Position numbers and translations under genes: made by a program. Below are positions 1 to 6,500 of a DNA stretch of 11,021 bases, one piece after another. The DNA is from an uncultured Eubacteriales bacterium (GTDB lineage Bacteria; Bacillota; Clostridia; Monoglobales; Monoglobaceae): the NCBI GenBank assembly GCA_905205855.1, contig CAJLFL010000046.1, positions 1 to 11,021 of the forward strand, read 5' to 3'. Positions within the stretch are counted from its first letter, which is position 1; every line of letters begins with the position of its first letter. The notes beneath the pieces are model-generated. The model saw only the letters and a list, made by a program, of their open reading frames with translations. It had not been told where the DNA came from and did not search any database.

Positions 1-417
1 GACGGCTGCAGATACACAATAGAAAAGGCGCGCGCTTTAGTGGACAGCAGGGGCTGCAAACTTGTTTTAATTAACCCCACATTAAAGCAAATGCTGACCT
101 GCAGGGATTTTATCATGTATACAGCGACATCACCGGAGGAATTTGTCGGTATGTTTGCCGATGCCGAAGCGGTTGTGACAAACTCGTTTCACGGAGCTGC
201 TTTCTCGCTGATTTTCAAAAAGGAGCTTTATGCAGAGGCGTCAAATGCAGAGAAGTCGGCAAGAATAATTGATTTGCTTGAGCTTTTTGACTTGTCGGAC
301 AGACTGCTTCCTAACGAGAAAATCGGAAAAATTGATTGGGAAATGGTAAATTCACGGCTTACGATGGAGCAGAACAAGTCAGTTTCCTGGCTTAAAAGTT
401 CTTTAGAATTAAATTAG
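1..417 (+). CDS. Polysaccharide pyruvyl transferase family protein, C-terminal part (5' end outside window)
   Basis: The reading frame is open from base 1 to the TAG at 415-417, giving 138 visible residues, so the gene starts upstream of the window. The diagnostic stretch is around bases 160-215 (AEAVVTNSFHGAAFSL), which matches the conserved S-F-H-G segment near the C-terminus of the polysaccharide pyruvyl transferase family (CsaB/WcaK type). Enzymes of this family transfer a ketal-linked pyruvate from phosphoenolpyruvate to a sugar of a surface polymer, although some members have other roles. The protein looks cytoplasmic: no membrane segment is visible. A GTG at 40 is in frame but has no ribosome binding site and would cut the fold, so it is not the start. 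An LCP protein and a flippase follow on the same strand, which fits an exopolysaccharide or secondary cell-wall polymer locus. The family call is firm; the acceptor sugar is unknown. Confidence 0.88.
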   Translation, partial: DGCRYTIEKARALVDSRGCKLVLINPTLKQMLTCRDFIMYTATSPEEFVGMFADAEAVVTNSFHGAAFSLIFKKELYAEASNAEKSARIIDLLELFDLSDRLLPNEKIGKIDWEMVNSRLTMEQNKSVSWLKSSLELN

Positions 418-490
418 CAAGATATATTAAACACATCAGGAATAAAATATTAAGGAAAATGGGATTTAAGACAGAACGGAGCGCGTAAAA

Positions 491-2323
491 ATGATAACTA
501 ATCTAAAAAATGACAAGCTGTTATTTTTTCTCAGAAGAAAAAAGTATCCGTACAAGCACCGGAATAAAAGTTTTTTGTGCTGGGCTTTAGCGATAGTATT
601 ATTGGTTTTAACGGCGGTGCTGGTTCATGGCCTGATAAAGTATACATACAGCAAGCTTGATATATGCGACCTGTCGGCAAGAACAATATATAAAAACGGT
701 GTTGAGCCGATAGAGGATCAAGCCTATTTTGAAGAAAAAACCGTTAATACAAACAGCAGCGGAGATACGGTGCCCAATCTGGAGTTAAACAATAAAACTT
801 TAACTCTCAATCCCAATGGTATAAACGGAGTGCATATTACGTGGGTATATACAGGCAATGAAAGATTTGAGTATAACGGCAACTATCAGTGGAATGAGCT
901 TATCGGAATAGGAAAGACCTTTAGCTATAATACCGGGCAGGGATACAGGACAGCATATGACACCAATGAGGTGGAATTATCCGAAAACGGATGGTACACC
1001 GTATTTGCTATTTGGTACGAAGAAGGAGAGAAACTGCATGTTGTAAAGAACTTCCATGTCGGGAGTATTGAAACAAGCGGTGTCGGAACAGAGTATGAAA
1101 AGGAAGCATATGATACCTGGAATGACAATAAAAAATATGTCAATTCGGTTCCGGGCGTTAAGAATTATCTTTTTATCGGCGCTGACCATTGGGATCGCAG
1201 TGAGCTGACAAAATCCTATTCCGATTATATGGTGCTTGCCACAGTAAACACAAATAACAAAGAGGTTTCTTTTACCACAATACTGAAGGAATCATATGTT
1301 TACATTCCGACAATAGGCTGCGGAAGACTTACAAATGCGTATAATTGCGGCGGTGTAGAGCTTGTTGTCAGAACAATAGAAGAAAACTGCGGACTGAAAA
1401 TTGACAATTATCTTTTGCTTGACTATAATTATTTTATACAAATGATTAACTCTGTCAAAGGAATCAAGGTTCAGATTGAAAAATATCAGGTGCCGTACAT
1501 AAATCAATACATAAGCATTATGGAAAGCAATTACAGATTGACCTCAGATATTGTAAGAACTAAATATCTTGAAGAAAAAAGCGGAGAGTTTTTGCTGGAC
1601 GGAGCACAAACACTTGCGTATATCCGATATTATAACGAGGGTGACTGGGCAAGAAGCGAACGCTATGACAGGATGATGAAAGGGTTTTATAACAGCGTCC
1701 GCAAAACAAGCCCGTCGGTAATCGTAAATGAGATTTTCCCGTTGTTTACTACGGATTTCAGCTTTGATGAATATAAAGAATTTCTGTATTATCTGCCGCT
1801 GTATCTGAAGTATGACGTTAAGGCAAACGAGCTTCCGGCTGAAAACCGCATTGCTCCGTTTAAGGAAAGCTATCGCTACAATGTTCTTTTAAACAAGCAT
1901 GCTGAAATAGATGCGGTTGTTGATGATATTTTAAACGATAAGAATGTTGAGCATCAGCGGATGTGGTGGATTTCTCCGATTTTGCTGATAATATATTTTT
2001 GTCTTTTAATATTATCGGTGACAGCCTTATGTTATACGGTATTACGCAAAAGACGGGTTATATATATAGATCCTGTATCCGGTGTGAAAAGGTACAAATC
2101 CAAAAAGTATCGCTGGAACAGTGATGTTCATGTGTATCACCAGGATGTCCTCGGTGAATATAACGGTAATTTGTTTATGAATAAAGAAATGACGCAAAGG
2201 TACAGTCACAAAATAAAAATGCCTATGCATGAGCTTTTGGTATATGCACCAATTCCTGCCGGGGATAATACGGATTATTCAAAGGACAAGAGCATGTCCA
2301 GGGGAACACCGCTAAAGCTTTAG
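491..2323 (+). CDS. LytR-CpsA-Psr (LCP) family protein with an extra extracytoplasmic domain and a second membrane segment
   Basis: This 610-residue membrane protein has a basic N-terminus, a hydrophobic segment at about 28-49, a beta-rich region at about 90-195, an LCP domain from about 225 to 410, a second hydrophobic segment at about 491-516 followed by RKRR, and a basic tail of roughly 90 residues. LCP landmarks are YLFIGAD (from about 226), YNCGGVEL, and L369-DGAQTLAYIR followed by GDWARSER with R388 and R391. LCP enzymes move glycopolymers from undecaprenyl carriers to peptidoglycan or protein outside the membrane. The segment aligning with the usual I-P-R-D-T reads I264-L-K-E-S268, so the conserved Arg and Asp are replaced by Lys and Glu. 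Typical LCPs have one N-terminal membrane segment and are shorter. The start is preceded by GGAG at 479-482. It sits between a pyruvyl transferase and a flippase. Family assignment is strong; activity is less certain because of the substitutions. Confidence 0.87.
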   Translation: MITNLKNDKLLFFLRRKKYPYKHRNKSFLCWALAIVLLVLTAVLVHGLIKYTYSKLDICDLSARTIYKNGVEPIEDQAYFEEKTVNTNSSGDTVPNLELNNKTLTLNPNGINGVHITWVYTGNERFEYNGNYQWNELIGIGKTFSYNTGQGYRTAYDTNEVELSENGWYTVFAIWYEEGEKLHVVKNFHVGSIETSGVGTEYEKEAYDTWNDNKKYVNSVPGVKNYLFIGADHWDRSELTKSYSDYMVLATVNTNNKEVSFTTILKESYVYIPTIGCGRLTNAYNCGGVELVVRTIEENCGLKIDNYLLLDYNYFIQMINSVKGIKVQIEKYQVPYINQYISIMESNYRLTSDIVRTKYLEEKSGEFLLDGAQTLAYIRYYNEGDWARSERYDRMMKGFYNSVRKTSPSVIVNEIFPLFTTDFSFDEYKEFLYYLPLYLKYDVKANELPAENRIAPFKESYRYNVLLNKHAEIDAVVDDILNDKNVEHQRMWWISPILLIIYFCLLILSVTALCYTVLRKRRVIYIDPVSGVKRYKSKKYRWNSDVHVYHQDVLGEYNGNLFMNKEMTQRYSHKIKMPMHELLVYAPIPAGDNTDYSKDKSMSRGTPLKL

Positions 2324-2347
2324 AATTATGAAAGGAAACGTCTTGTT

Positions 2348-3886
2348 ATGAGTTCAAGAACGCAGAAATCGGTTCGTAATATTGCCTTTTCGATTGCCTA
2401 TCAGCTGGTAACCTTGTTTTCAAACTTTTTGATGAAGACAATACTGATAAAAAGTCTTGGAATACAATATACAGGCGTTTCTGCGCTTTTTACCGATATT
2501 CTGACGGTTTTATCGGTTGCGGAGCTTGGATTTGGCATGGCTGTTTCTTATGCGCTTTATCGGCCGCTTTATGAAAAAGATGATATTCAGATTGCAAAGC
2601 TTATGCGGTTGTTTAAAAAAATCTATCGGATTGTTTTTTCCGTTATTATTGCAGCCGGAATTGTCTGCCTGTTTTTTCTTAAATATATCGTGACCGGCGT
2701 TCCGGATATAAAAGAGGATATACATATCATTTTTATATTTTTTATCCTCAAAACGGCAGTTTCATATTTGTTTGTGTATAAAGCGATACTTATAGAAGCA
2801 AATCAGGAAAAGCATATAGTTTCTGCAATCGGAATGGCGGTTTGTATACTGACTGCAGCTTCAGAGGCGGTTGCTTTAGCGGTATTTAAAAGCTATATCG
2901 GGTATCTTGTGATAATGGTGACAATGGTAATTGTGCAGAATGTTATTATTTCGTTGGTTGCAAATCACAGGTATCCGATGCTAAAAACCGAGTGCAGCGA
3001 GAGCCTTAGTCCGGCTGAACGCAAAGAAATCTTTAAAAATGTAAGAGCCCTGGCAATTTACAAAATTTCCGGAGCGTTTCAAAGAGGTGTAGACAGCGTT
3101 ATTATATCAGCTATGCTCGGAACCTCGCTTGTAGGGTTTTTGTCTTATTATAAGATGATAGTAAACAACGTGAATTCTCTTTTCGGTCAGGTGTTTGAGG
3201 CGATTAAGCCGAGTGTGGGAAACCTTGCGGCAAGCGAAAGCGGCGAAAGACAATATGCTGTTTTTAAGAAGATGTGCTTTATGTCGTTTGCAATAGGAAA
3301 CTTCGTTACTGTTTCGTTGATAACCCTTCTTAATCCTTTTATTGCTTTATGGCTGGGAAACAACTATTTATTAGGGATGGATATTGTAATTATGCTTGCG
3401 GCAGACGCTTATATAATTAATATGGTTCCCCCTTATGAAAGTTTCAGAAATGCAAACGCCCTGTTTGTTCAGGGAAAATACAGACCGGCTGCTATGGTTG
3501 TCTTAAACATTGTTTTATCAGTCGCGCTTGCGGATAAATGGGGTATGTCCGGTGTTTTGTTTGCTACTATAGCTGCCAGAGTGCTGACACATGTGTGGTA
3601 TGATCCCCGACTGATTTACCGTAAGGTATTTCATAAACCGTTTTTGCAATATATAAAAATGAAAACGCTCTATTTGTTGATTGTGATTGTAAATTGTGTT
3701 CTGGTATATGCAATATGCAGCATTATCAGCGTTTCCAATCAATGGCTTGGATTTTGCTTAAAAGCTGTATTGTGTGTGGTTATACCCAATACAGTTTTAA
3801 TAGTATTGTTTCGCAATAATGATGAGTTTAAGACATTGTATGCTTGTGCCTGCGGGCTTTTCAAAAAAGTATTTAGGCATACGTAA
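2348..3886 (+). CDS. Polysaccharide flippase (Wzx-like, MVF/MATE superfamily)
   Basis: The 512-residue product is hydrophobic throughout, with about 12-14 potential membrane segments. Its N-terminus resembles Gram-positive oligosaccharide flippases: N-x-A-F-S at 11-15, a segment ending in SLGIQYTGVSALFTDIL at about 36-52, then LSVAELGFG at about 55-63 and an ALYRPLYEKDD motif. Such proteins flip undecaprenyl-linked oligosaccharide units from the inner to the outer face of the membrane. The gene starts 24 bases after the LCP stop, with AAAGGAAA at 2331-2338 as a somewhat distant ribosome binding site, so the two are probably co-transcribed. It is the last gene of the surface-polysaccharide block: a palindrome begins 13 bases after the stop and the next gene is a decayed, unrelated one. 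The substrate cannot be told from sequence. Confidence 0.88.
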   Translation: MSSRTQKSVRNIAFSIAYQLVTLFSNFLMKTILIKSLGIQYTGVSALFTDILTVLSVAELGFGMAVSYALYRPLYEKDDIQIAKLMRLFKKIYRIVFSVIIAAGIVCLFFLKYIVTGVPDIKEDIHIIFIFFILKTAVSYLFVYKAILIEANQEKHIVSAIGMAVCILTAASEAVALAVFKSYIGYLVIMVTMVIVQNVIISLVANHRYPMLKTECSESLSPAERKEIFKNVRALAIYKISGAFQRGVDSVIISAMLGTSLVGFLSYYKMIVNNVNSLFGQVFEAIKPSVGNLAASESGERQYAVFKKMCFMSFAIGNFVTVSLITLLNPFIALWLGNNYLLGMDIVIMLAADAYIINMVPPYESFRNANALFVQGKYRPAAMVVLNIVLSVALADKWGMSGVLFATIAARVLTHVWYDPRLIYRKVFHKPFLQYIKMKTLYLLIVIVNCVLVYAICSIISVSNQWLGFCLKAVLCVVIPNTVLIVLFRNNDEFKTLYACACGLFKKVFRHT

Positions 3887-3895
3887 GCTGAACCC

Positions 3896-4045
3896 TGCGG
3901 GCAGATAATATCTGCCCCTACGGATTGGGTATGTGTTGTGTGTTGTGTGATATTGGCAACCCCATGCGGCTGCGTAGATTGTGTATATGTCGTGTATATA
4001 TTATGTATCGTTTGATGTCGTAGGGGCGAATATTATCCGCCCGCA
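3896..4045. repeat. Inverted pair of REP-like palindromic boxes
   Basis: Two 27-bp boxes face each other at 3896-3922 and 4019-4045. Read in the same orientation they agree at 24 of 27 positions, with consensus TGCGGGC-R-GATAATAT-YY-GCCCCTACG. Each is itself a hairpin: GGGCAGATAATATCTGCCC (3899-3917) is a perfect 9-bp stem around one base, and its partner at 4024-4042 keeps pairing with one A-T to G-C change and one G-T wobble. The first box lies 13 bases after the flippase stop and could end or stabilise that transcript, although no T-run follows. I recall similar boxes as dispersed repeats in Clostridia genomes, but that needs a search. There is no obvious target-site duplication and no transposase nearby. 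Confidence 0.72.
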
Positions 4046-4176
4046 TGAGATGGTGCATACAAGCAGCGTTTGTTGCCCGTTGCTGCGTAATTTTAAAATC
4101 ATACTTTGGTATGATGACAAAACCACTTGTGTATGATATATTATAAATGGTTATGATTAAAATATTTGGAAGGGGC

Positions 4177-4205
4177 TTGACAAACCATGTTGTTTGGCGT
4201 AAAAT
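4177..4205 (+). promoter_or_regulatory. Near-consensus sigma-A promoter upstream of the decayed secreted-protein gene
   Basis: TTGACA at 4177-4182, a 17-base spacer and TAAAAT at 4200-4205 match the housekeeping promoter consensus at 11 of 12 positions. Transcription would start near 4212 and leave a leader of about 185 bases before the ATG at 4398. A short inverted repeat, CAAAC/GTTTG (4181-4185 and 4192-4196), lies in the spacer and could be an operator. The match is seen directly; activity is inferred. Confidence 0.68.
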
Positions 4206-4266
4206 CAATACATATGTGGAATAAGCTTGTTTAAATTCCAAAAGATGTCATAATTGTTAAATTAAA

Positions 4267-4351
4267 AAGGTACACTTTAAAGCTTTTAAAAGAGTGAATA
4301 AGGTGTACTTTCTTATTCTTTGCAGAAAACGCTGTAGAATATTGCACAGCG
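4267..4351 (+). other. Structured 5' leader: two predicted stem-loops
   Basis: Stem 1 pairs AAGGTACACTTTA (4267-4279) with TAAGGTGTACTTT (4299-4311): 13 pairs, two of them G-U, around a 19-base loop, followed by the T-rich TCTTATTCTTT. Stem 2 pairs CGCTGT (4330-4335) with ACAGCG (4346-4351). Both fall inside the transcript expected from the promoter at 4177-4205. Stem 1 with its T-rich tail could act as an attenuator or a weak terminator. I recognise no known riboswitch class. Confidence 0.4.
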
Positions 4352-4397
4352 GAACTTAATAATTGCGAAACAAATAATATTTTCAGGAGGAAAAGCT

Positions 4398-4735
4398 ATG
4401 AGTAAAAGAATTTTAAGCCTGTTTACGGTGTTTGCATTGTGTTTCTCTTTGCTGCCTGTATCGGTGTTTGCTGAGGGATTGGAGGACGGCGGAATATGAT
4501 GAGGATACCGGCATCTATACGGTTTACGGCTCTGTCCTGAAAAAAATCAGCACCAAGCAGGGCGGCGGCATAACACCGGAACCAACTCCTGTCACGTTGG
4601 AGATTGCACCTGAAAGTGCAACAGTCAATGCAGGCGAAACCGCGCAATTTACTGTAACATATGACGGTATACTCCAAAGAACATATCGTTTTTAAGTTCA
4701 AAGGCGGAACAGAAATCAAGTGGTCGATTGTATAA
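4398..4735 (+). pseudogene. Remnant of a secreted or surface protein gene with an Ig-like domain
   Basis: An ideal AGGAGG ribosome binding site (4385-4390) precedes ATG 4398. The first frame encodes a classical signal peptide: the basic MSKR, a hydrophobic core, and a V-F-A cleavage site followed by EGLEDGG. It stops after 33 codons at TGA 4496-4498. The coding sense continues in a second frame: an acidic YDEDTGIYTVYG-type stretch near 4488-4530, a T-P-E-P-T-P linker, then ESATVNAGETAQFTVTYDG (about 4612-4668), which resembles the start of a bacterial Ig-like repeat. From about 4679 a third frame reads EHIVFKFKGGTEIKWSIV and ends at TAA 4733-4735, two bases before a strong terminator. Two frame changes and the small size point to internal deletion and decay of a larger surface protein. 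It could instead still express a 33-residue peptide. The original function is unknown. Confidence 0.7.
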
Positions 4736-4737
4736 AC

Positions 4738-4786
4738 AAGAACCCCACAGAGAAACCAAAACGGTGCTTCTGTGGGGTTCTTTTTT
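4738..4786 (+). terminator. Strong intrinsic terminator
   Basis: AAGAACCCCACAG (4738-4750) pairs perfectly over 13 bp with CTGTGGGGTTCTT (4770-4782). The loop contains a small ACC/GGT inner stem, and six T residues run from 4781 to 4786. It ends the transcript of the decayed gene and insulates the following MarR promoter. Confidence 0.93.
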
Positions 4787-4904
4787 GCCTGCACATTGCC
4801 GCTATGAAAGGTGTTTACTTGCAATTGCGGCTTATAACGGCATTGAAATTAAGAAATATAGCTTAATTACGCAAATTAAAAAATTGTCATTTATCGATAC
4901 GCTC

Positions 4905-4933
4905 TTGACAATTCATATAAATTGTGACACAAT
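4905..4933 (+). promoter_or_regulatory. Promoter of the MarR-TauE operon
   Basis: A perfect -35 TTGACA (4905-4910) is followed after 17 bases by CACAAT (4928-4933). Transcription would start near 4940. The -35 box shares an 8-bp inverted repeat with upstream sequence: AATTGTCA at 4882-4889 and TGACAATT at 4906-4913. The -10 box is one arm of the palindrome ATTGTGACACAAT (4921-4933). Confidence 0.75.
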
Positions 4934-4966
4934 ACTTCAAAAATGAACAATTCAAATATGAAGTAT
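4921..4966 (+). promoter_or_regulatory. Operator cluster at the MarR promoter: three palindromes
   Basis: ATTGTG-A-CACAAT (4921-4933) covers the -10 region. It is followed by two tandem 12-bp palindromes, TTCA-AAAA-TGAA (4936-4947) and TTCA-AATA-TGAA (4951-4962), whose centres are 15 bp apart. The outer ends of the pair also form ATACTTCA/TGAAGTAT (4932-4939 and 4959-4966). MarR dimers bind short palindromes that overlap their own promoters, so these are candidate autoregulatory sites around the transcription start. The symmetry is seen directly; the binding protein is inferred. Confidence 0.62.
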
Positions 4967-4979
4967 GAGGTGACAGAGT

Positions 4980-5420
4980 GTGAATTTAAGCATAGAAGTT
5001 TCAAGAAAGATTTCCCGGGCATACAATGCGATGTGCAAGCCACTATGCAAAGAGTTAGAACTGTCGCAGACAGCGTTTGACATTCTGATGTTTCTCGGCA
5101 ACAACCCGAACTATAACACTGCCGGCGAAATAGTGGAAATACGGCGGATTAAGGCAAATCTTGTATCGGTAAATGTTGAAAGGCTTGTCCGAGAAGGGTA
5201 TCTTCTCAGAAAGCAGGTGGAAGGAGATCGGCGTAAAACGGGCCTTATATGTACCGATAAAGCAAAGCCGATTATTGAGCGCGGGCGAAAACTTCAGAAA
5301 GCCTTTACAGAGAGAATGTTCTTGAATATGGATGACAATCTGCGTAAAGCGTTTTCGGAGGCAACGGATATTATTGAGAAAAATCTGAATGAGATTTTGG
5401 AGGCGGAAAATAAATTATGA
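4980..5420 (+). CDS. MarR family transcriptional regulator
   Basis: The 146-residue protein has the MarR length and layout: an N-terminal helix (about 5-25), helices leading into a winged helix-turn-helix at about 46-90, and a C-terminal dimerisation helix pair (about 95-146). Family landmarks are the LSQTAFDIL stretch (28-36), the recognition region around K58-ANLVSVNVERL, and the wing with D83-R84-R85 followed by C-T-D-K-A. The start is GTG 4980, chosen because AGGTGA (4968-4973) lies six bases upstream and the frame fits the family. Cysteines at 19, 23 and 91 could sense thiol-reactive compounds, but this is only a suggestion. The stop overlaps the start of the TauE/SafE gene (ATGA), so the pair is translationally coupled. 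It is likely a repressor of its own operon through the palindromes at 4921-4962. The ligand is unknown. Confidence 0.92.
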   Translation: MNLSIEVSRKISRAYNAMCKPLCKELELSQTAFDILMFLGNNPNYNTAGEIVEIRRIKANLVSVNVERLVREGYLLRKQVEGDRRKTGLICTDKAKPIIERGRKLQKAFTERMFLNMDDNLRKAFSEATDIIEKNLNEILEAENKL

Positions 5421-6193
5421 GTATTGCATTAACCGTTTTGATAACATTTTTTGCAGGTATGGGCGCAGGTCTCGGCACAGGCTTTGCGGGAATGAGCGCC
5501 GCTGCCGTAATCAGTCCGATGCTGATAACCTTTTTGGGAATGGATCCTTATATGGCGGTGGGAATCGCACTTTCTTCCGATGTGCTTGCCAGCGCAGTTT
5601 CGGCATACACCTATCATAAAAACAAAAATCTGGATGTGAAGAACGGCTTGATTATGATGGTCAGTGTGTTAGCGTTTACCATTGTCGGAAGTTATATAGC
5701 AAGCTTTGTGCCGGCGGCAACGATGGGCGGCTTTTCGGTGTTTATGACATTTCTGCTCGGAATTAAATTCATCGTGCGCCCCGTTATGACAACCAAGGAA
5801 AGTATGGGAAAAACTTCAGCAAAAAAGCGGGCAATTCAGTCGATAATCTGCGGTGTGATGATTGGTTTTATCTGTGGATTTATCGGTGCGGGCGGCGGTA
5901 TGATGATGCTGTTGATTTTAACGAGCGTAATGGGTTATGAATTAAAAACTGCCGTAGGTACAAGTGTATTCATTATGACCTTTACCGCGTTGACGGGTGC
6001 GGTGTCACATTTTACAATAGGCGGATTGCCGGATGTTTTAACATGGGTACTGTGCGTTGTATTTACGCTTTTGTGGGCTCAGATAGCTGCGGTATTTGCC
6101 AATAAGGCACAGCCTAAAACACTTAACCGTGCAACAGGTGTAGTTCTCGTTGTTCTTGGCATTGTTATTATGGGTTTTCAATTGTTAAGCTGA
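5417..6193 (+). CDS. TauE/SafE family membrane transporter (putative sulfite/organosulfur anion exporter)
   Basis: This 258-residue protein is almost wholly hydrophobic, with about 7-8 possible membrane segments. It shows the internal duplication expected of the TauE/SafE family: a glycine-rich GAGLGTGFAG at about 16-25 in the first half and GFIGAGGGMMM at about 154-164 in the second, separated by a polar, basic loop near 124-140. Family members are linked to export of sulfite, sulfoacetate and related anions, but many are uncharacterised, so the substrate is open. The ATG overlaps the MarR stop by four bases, with GGAGG at 5399-5403 upstream. Pairing with a MarR regulator suggests export of a toxic or signalling small anion under inducible control. 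A convergent LacI gene lies downstream beyond a repeat array. Confidence 0.88.
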   Translation: MSIALTVLITFFAGMGAGLGTGFAGMSAAAVISPMLITFLGMDPYMAVGIALSSDVLASAVSAYTYHKNKNLDVKNGLIMMVSVLAFTIVGSYIASFVPAATMGGFSVFMTFLLGIKFIVRPVMTTKESMGKTSAKKRAIQSIICGVMIGFICGFIGAGGGMMMLLILTSVMGYELKTAVGTSVFIMTFTALTGAVSHFTIGGLPDVLTWVLCVVFTLLWAQIAAVFANKAQPKTLNRATGVVLVVLGIVIMGFQLLS

Positions 6194-6236
6194 ATGGCTC
6201 TGTTCAAAATCCATTAACTAAAAATAAATCATACCT

Positions 6237-6310
6237 TTGACACGAAATGTCGAACCGTTGACACGAAAGGGTATACGATTGACACGAAAGGGTATACGAT
6301 TGACACGAAA
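6237..6310. repeat. Four-copy array of TTGACACGAAA at an exact 21-bp period
   Basis: The 11-mer TTGACACGAAA starts at 6237, 6258, 6279 and 6300, each exactly 21 bp after the last. The intervening 10 bases are GGGTATACGA between copies 2-3 and 3-4, but TGTCGAACCG between copies 1 and 2, while GGTCGGGGTA follows copy 4. The outer repeats are thus diverged in the linker but identical in the core. Twenty-one bp is two helical turns, so all cores face the same side of the DNA, as in iterons or multi-site protein binding arrays. Each core contains a -35-like TTGACA, but no -10 lies at a usual distance. The period also keeps a reading frame (Y-T-I-D-T-K-G heptads), yet that frame has no ATG, GTG or TTG start. 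Its role is unknown. Confidence 0.85.
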
Positions 6311-6375
6311 GGTCGGGGTAAAATTTACGGTTTCATTTTTTGATTGAAACGAATATTTTTAAGCAAATTCGGCGT

Positions 6376-6426
6376 AAAAAATGTGCTGCCGATAATGAGA
6401 AAACATTATTGCTTGGCAGCACTTTT
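6376..6426. terminator. Intrinsic terminator hairpin between convergent genes, stronger for the minus strand
   Basis: GTGCTGCC (6383-6390) pairs with GGCAGCAC (6415-6422), and an inner stem ATAATG/CATTAT (6392-6397 and 6404-6409) extends it. Read on the minus strand the hairpin is followed by ATTTTTT, a good tail about 80 bases past the LacI stop. On the plus strand the tail is only TTTT, so termination of TauE/SafE transcripts is possible but weaker. Confidence 0.82.
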
Positions 6427-6500
6427 ACACGATGTATTCCGAAAACCGCACAGGCAAAAGGTTTATTTGAAACCGAAATAATAGAATGGTCTGTGAAGAT

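Larger units (their letters stand above)
3887..4397. other. 511-bp intergenic region without a convincing gene
   Basis: Between the flippase stop and the signal-peptide remnant I see a pair of inverted REP-like palindromes, a TG-rich stretch with a TGTGTTG heptamer repeat near 3935-3949, a small hairpin TCATAC/GTATGA at 4099-4114, a near-consensus promoter at 4177-4205, and a leader with two stem-loops. A 107-codon frame on the minus strand (3918-4241) crosses the palindromes, lacks a ribosome binding site and resembles no family I know, so it is not called as a gene. Confidence 0.7.
6194..6500. other. 307-bp convergent intergenic region
   Basis: This stretch separates the ends of the TauE/SafE (+) and LacI (-) genes. 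It contains the 21-bp periodic array at 6237-6310, a weak hairpin GTTTCA/TGAAAC (6330-6335 and 6345-6350) followed by a short T-rich run, and the strong hairpin at 6383-6422. I see no supported gene. Confidence 0.75.

Noticed and set aside
3896..4045. MITE or insertion sequence
   Set aside because: The inverted boxes could be terminal repeats, but no target-site duplication is visible and the interior has no transposase trace. An inverted pair of separate palindromes is simpler.
3918..4241. 107-codon open frame on the minus strand
   Set aside because: It crosses part of the REP-like palindromes and TG-rich repeats, has no ribosome binding site and resembles no known protein family. The plus-strand promoter at 4177-4205 lies in it.
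4423..4824. 133-codon open frame on the minus strand
   Set aside because: It is antisense to the signal-peptide remnant and runs through the strong terminator at 4738-4786. It has no ribosome binding site of note.
4728..4946. 72-codon open frame on the plus strand
   Set aside because: It spans the terminator hairpin and the MarR promoter, so it is chance reading of regulatory sequence.
6237..6310. CRISPR-like array
   Set aside because: The repeat unit is too short, the 10-base linkers are partly identical to each other, and there are no cas genes.
6218..6344. Heptad-repeat peptide (Y-T-I-D-T-K-G) encoded by the 21-bp repeats
   Set aside because: The frame opens after a TAA at 6215-6217 but has no ATG, GTG or TTG before the repeats and no ribosome binding site, so translation is unsupported.
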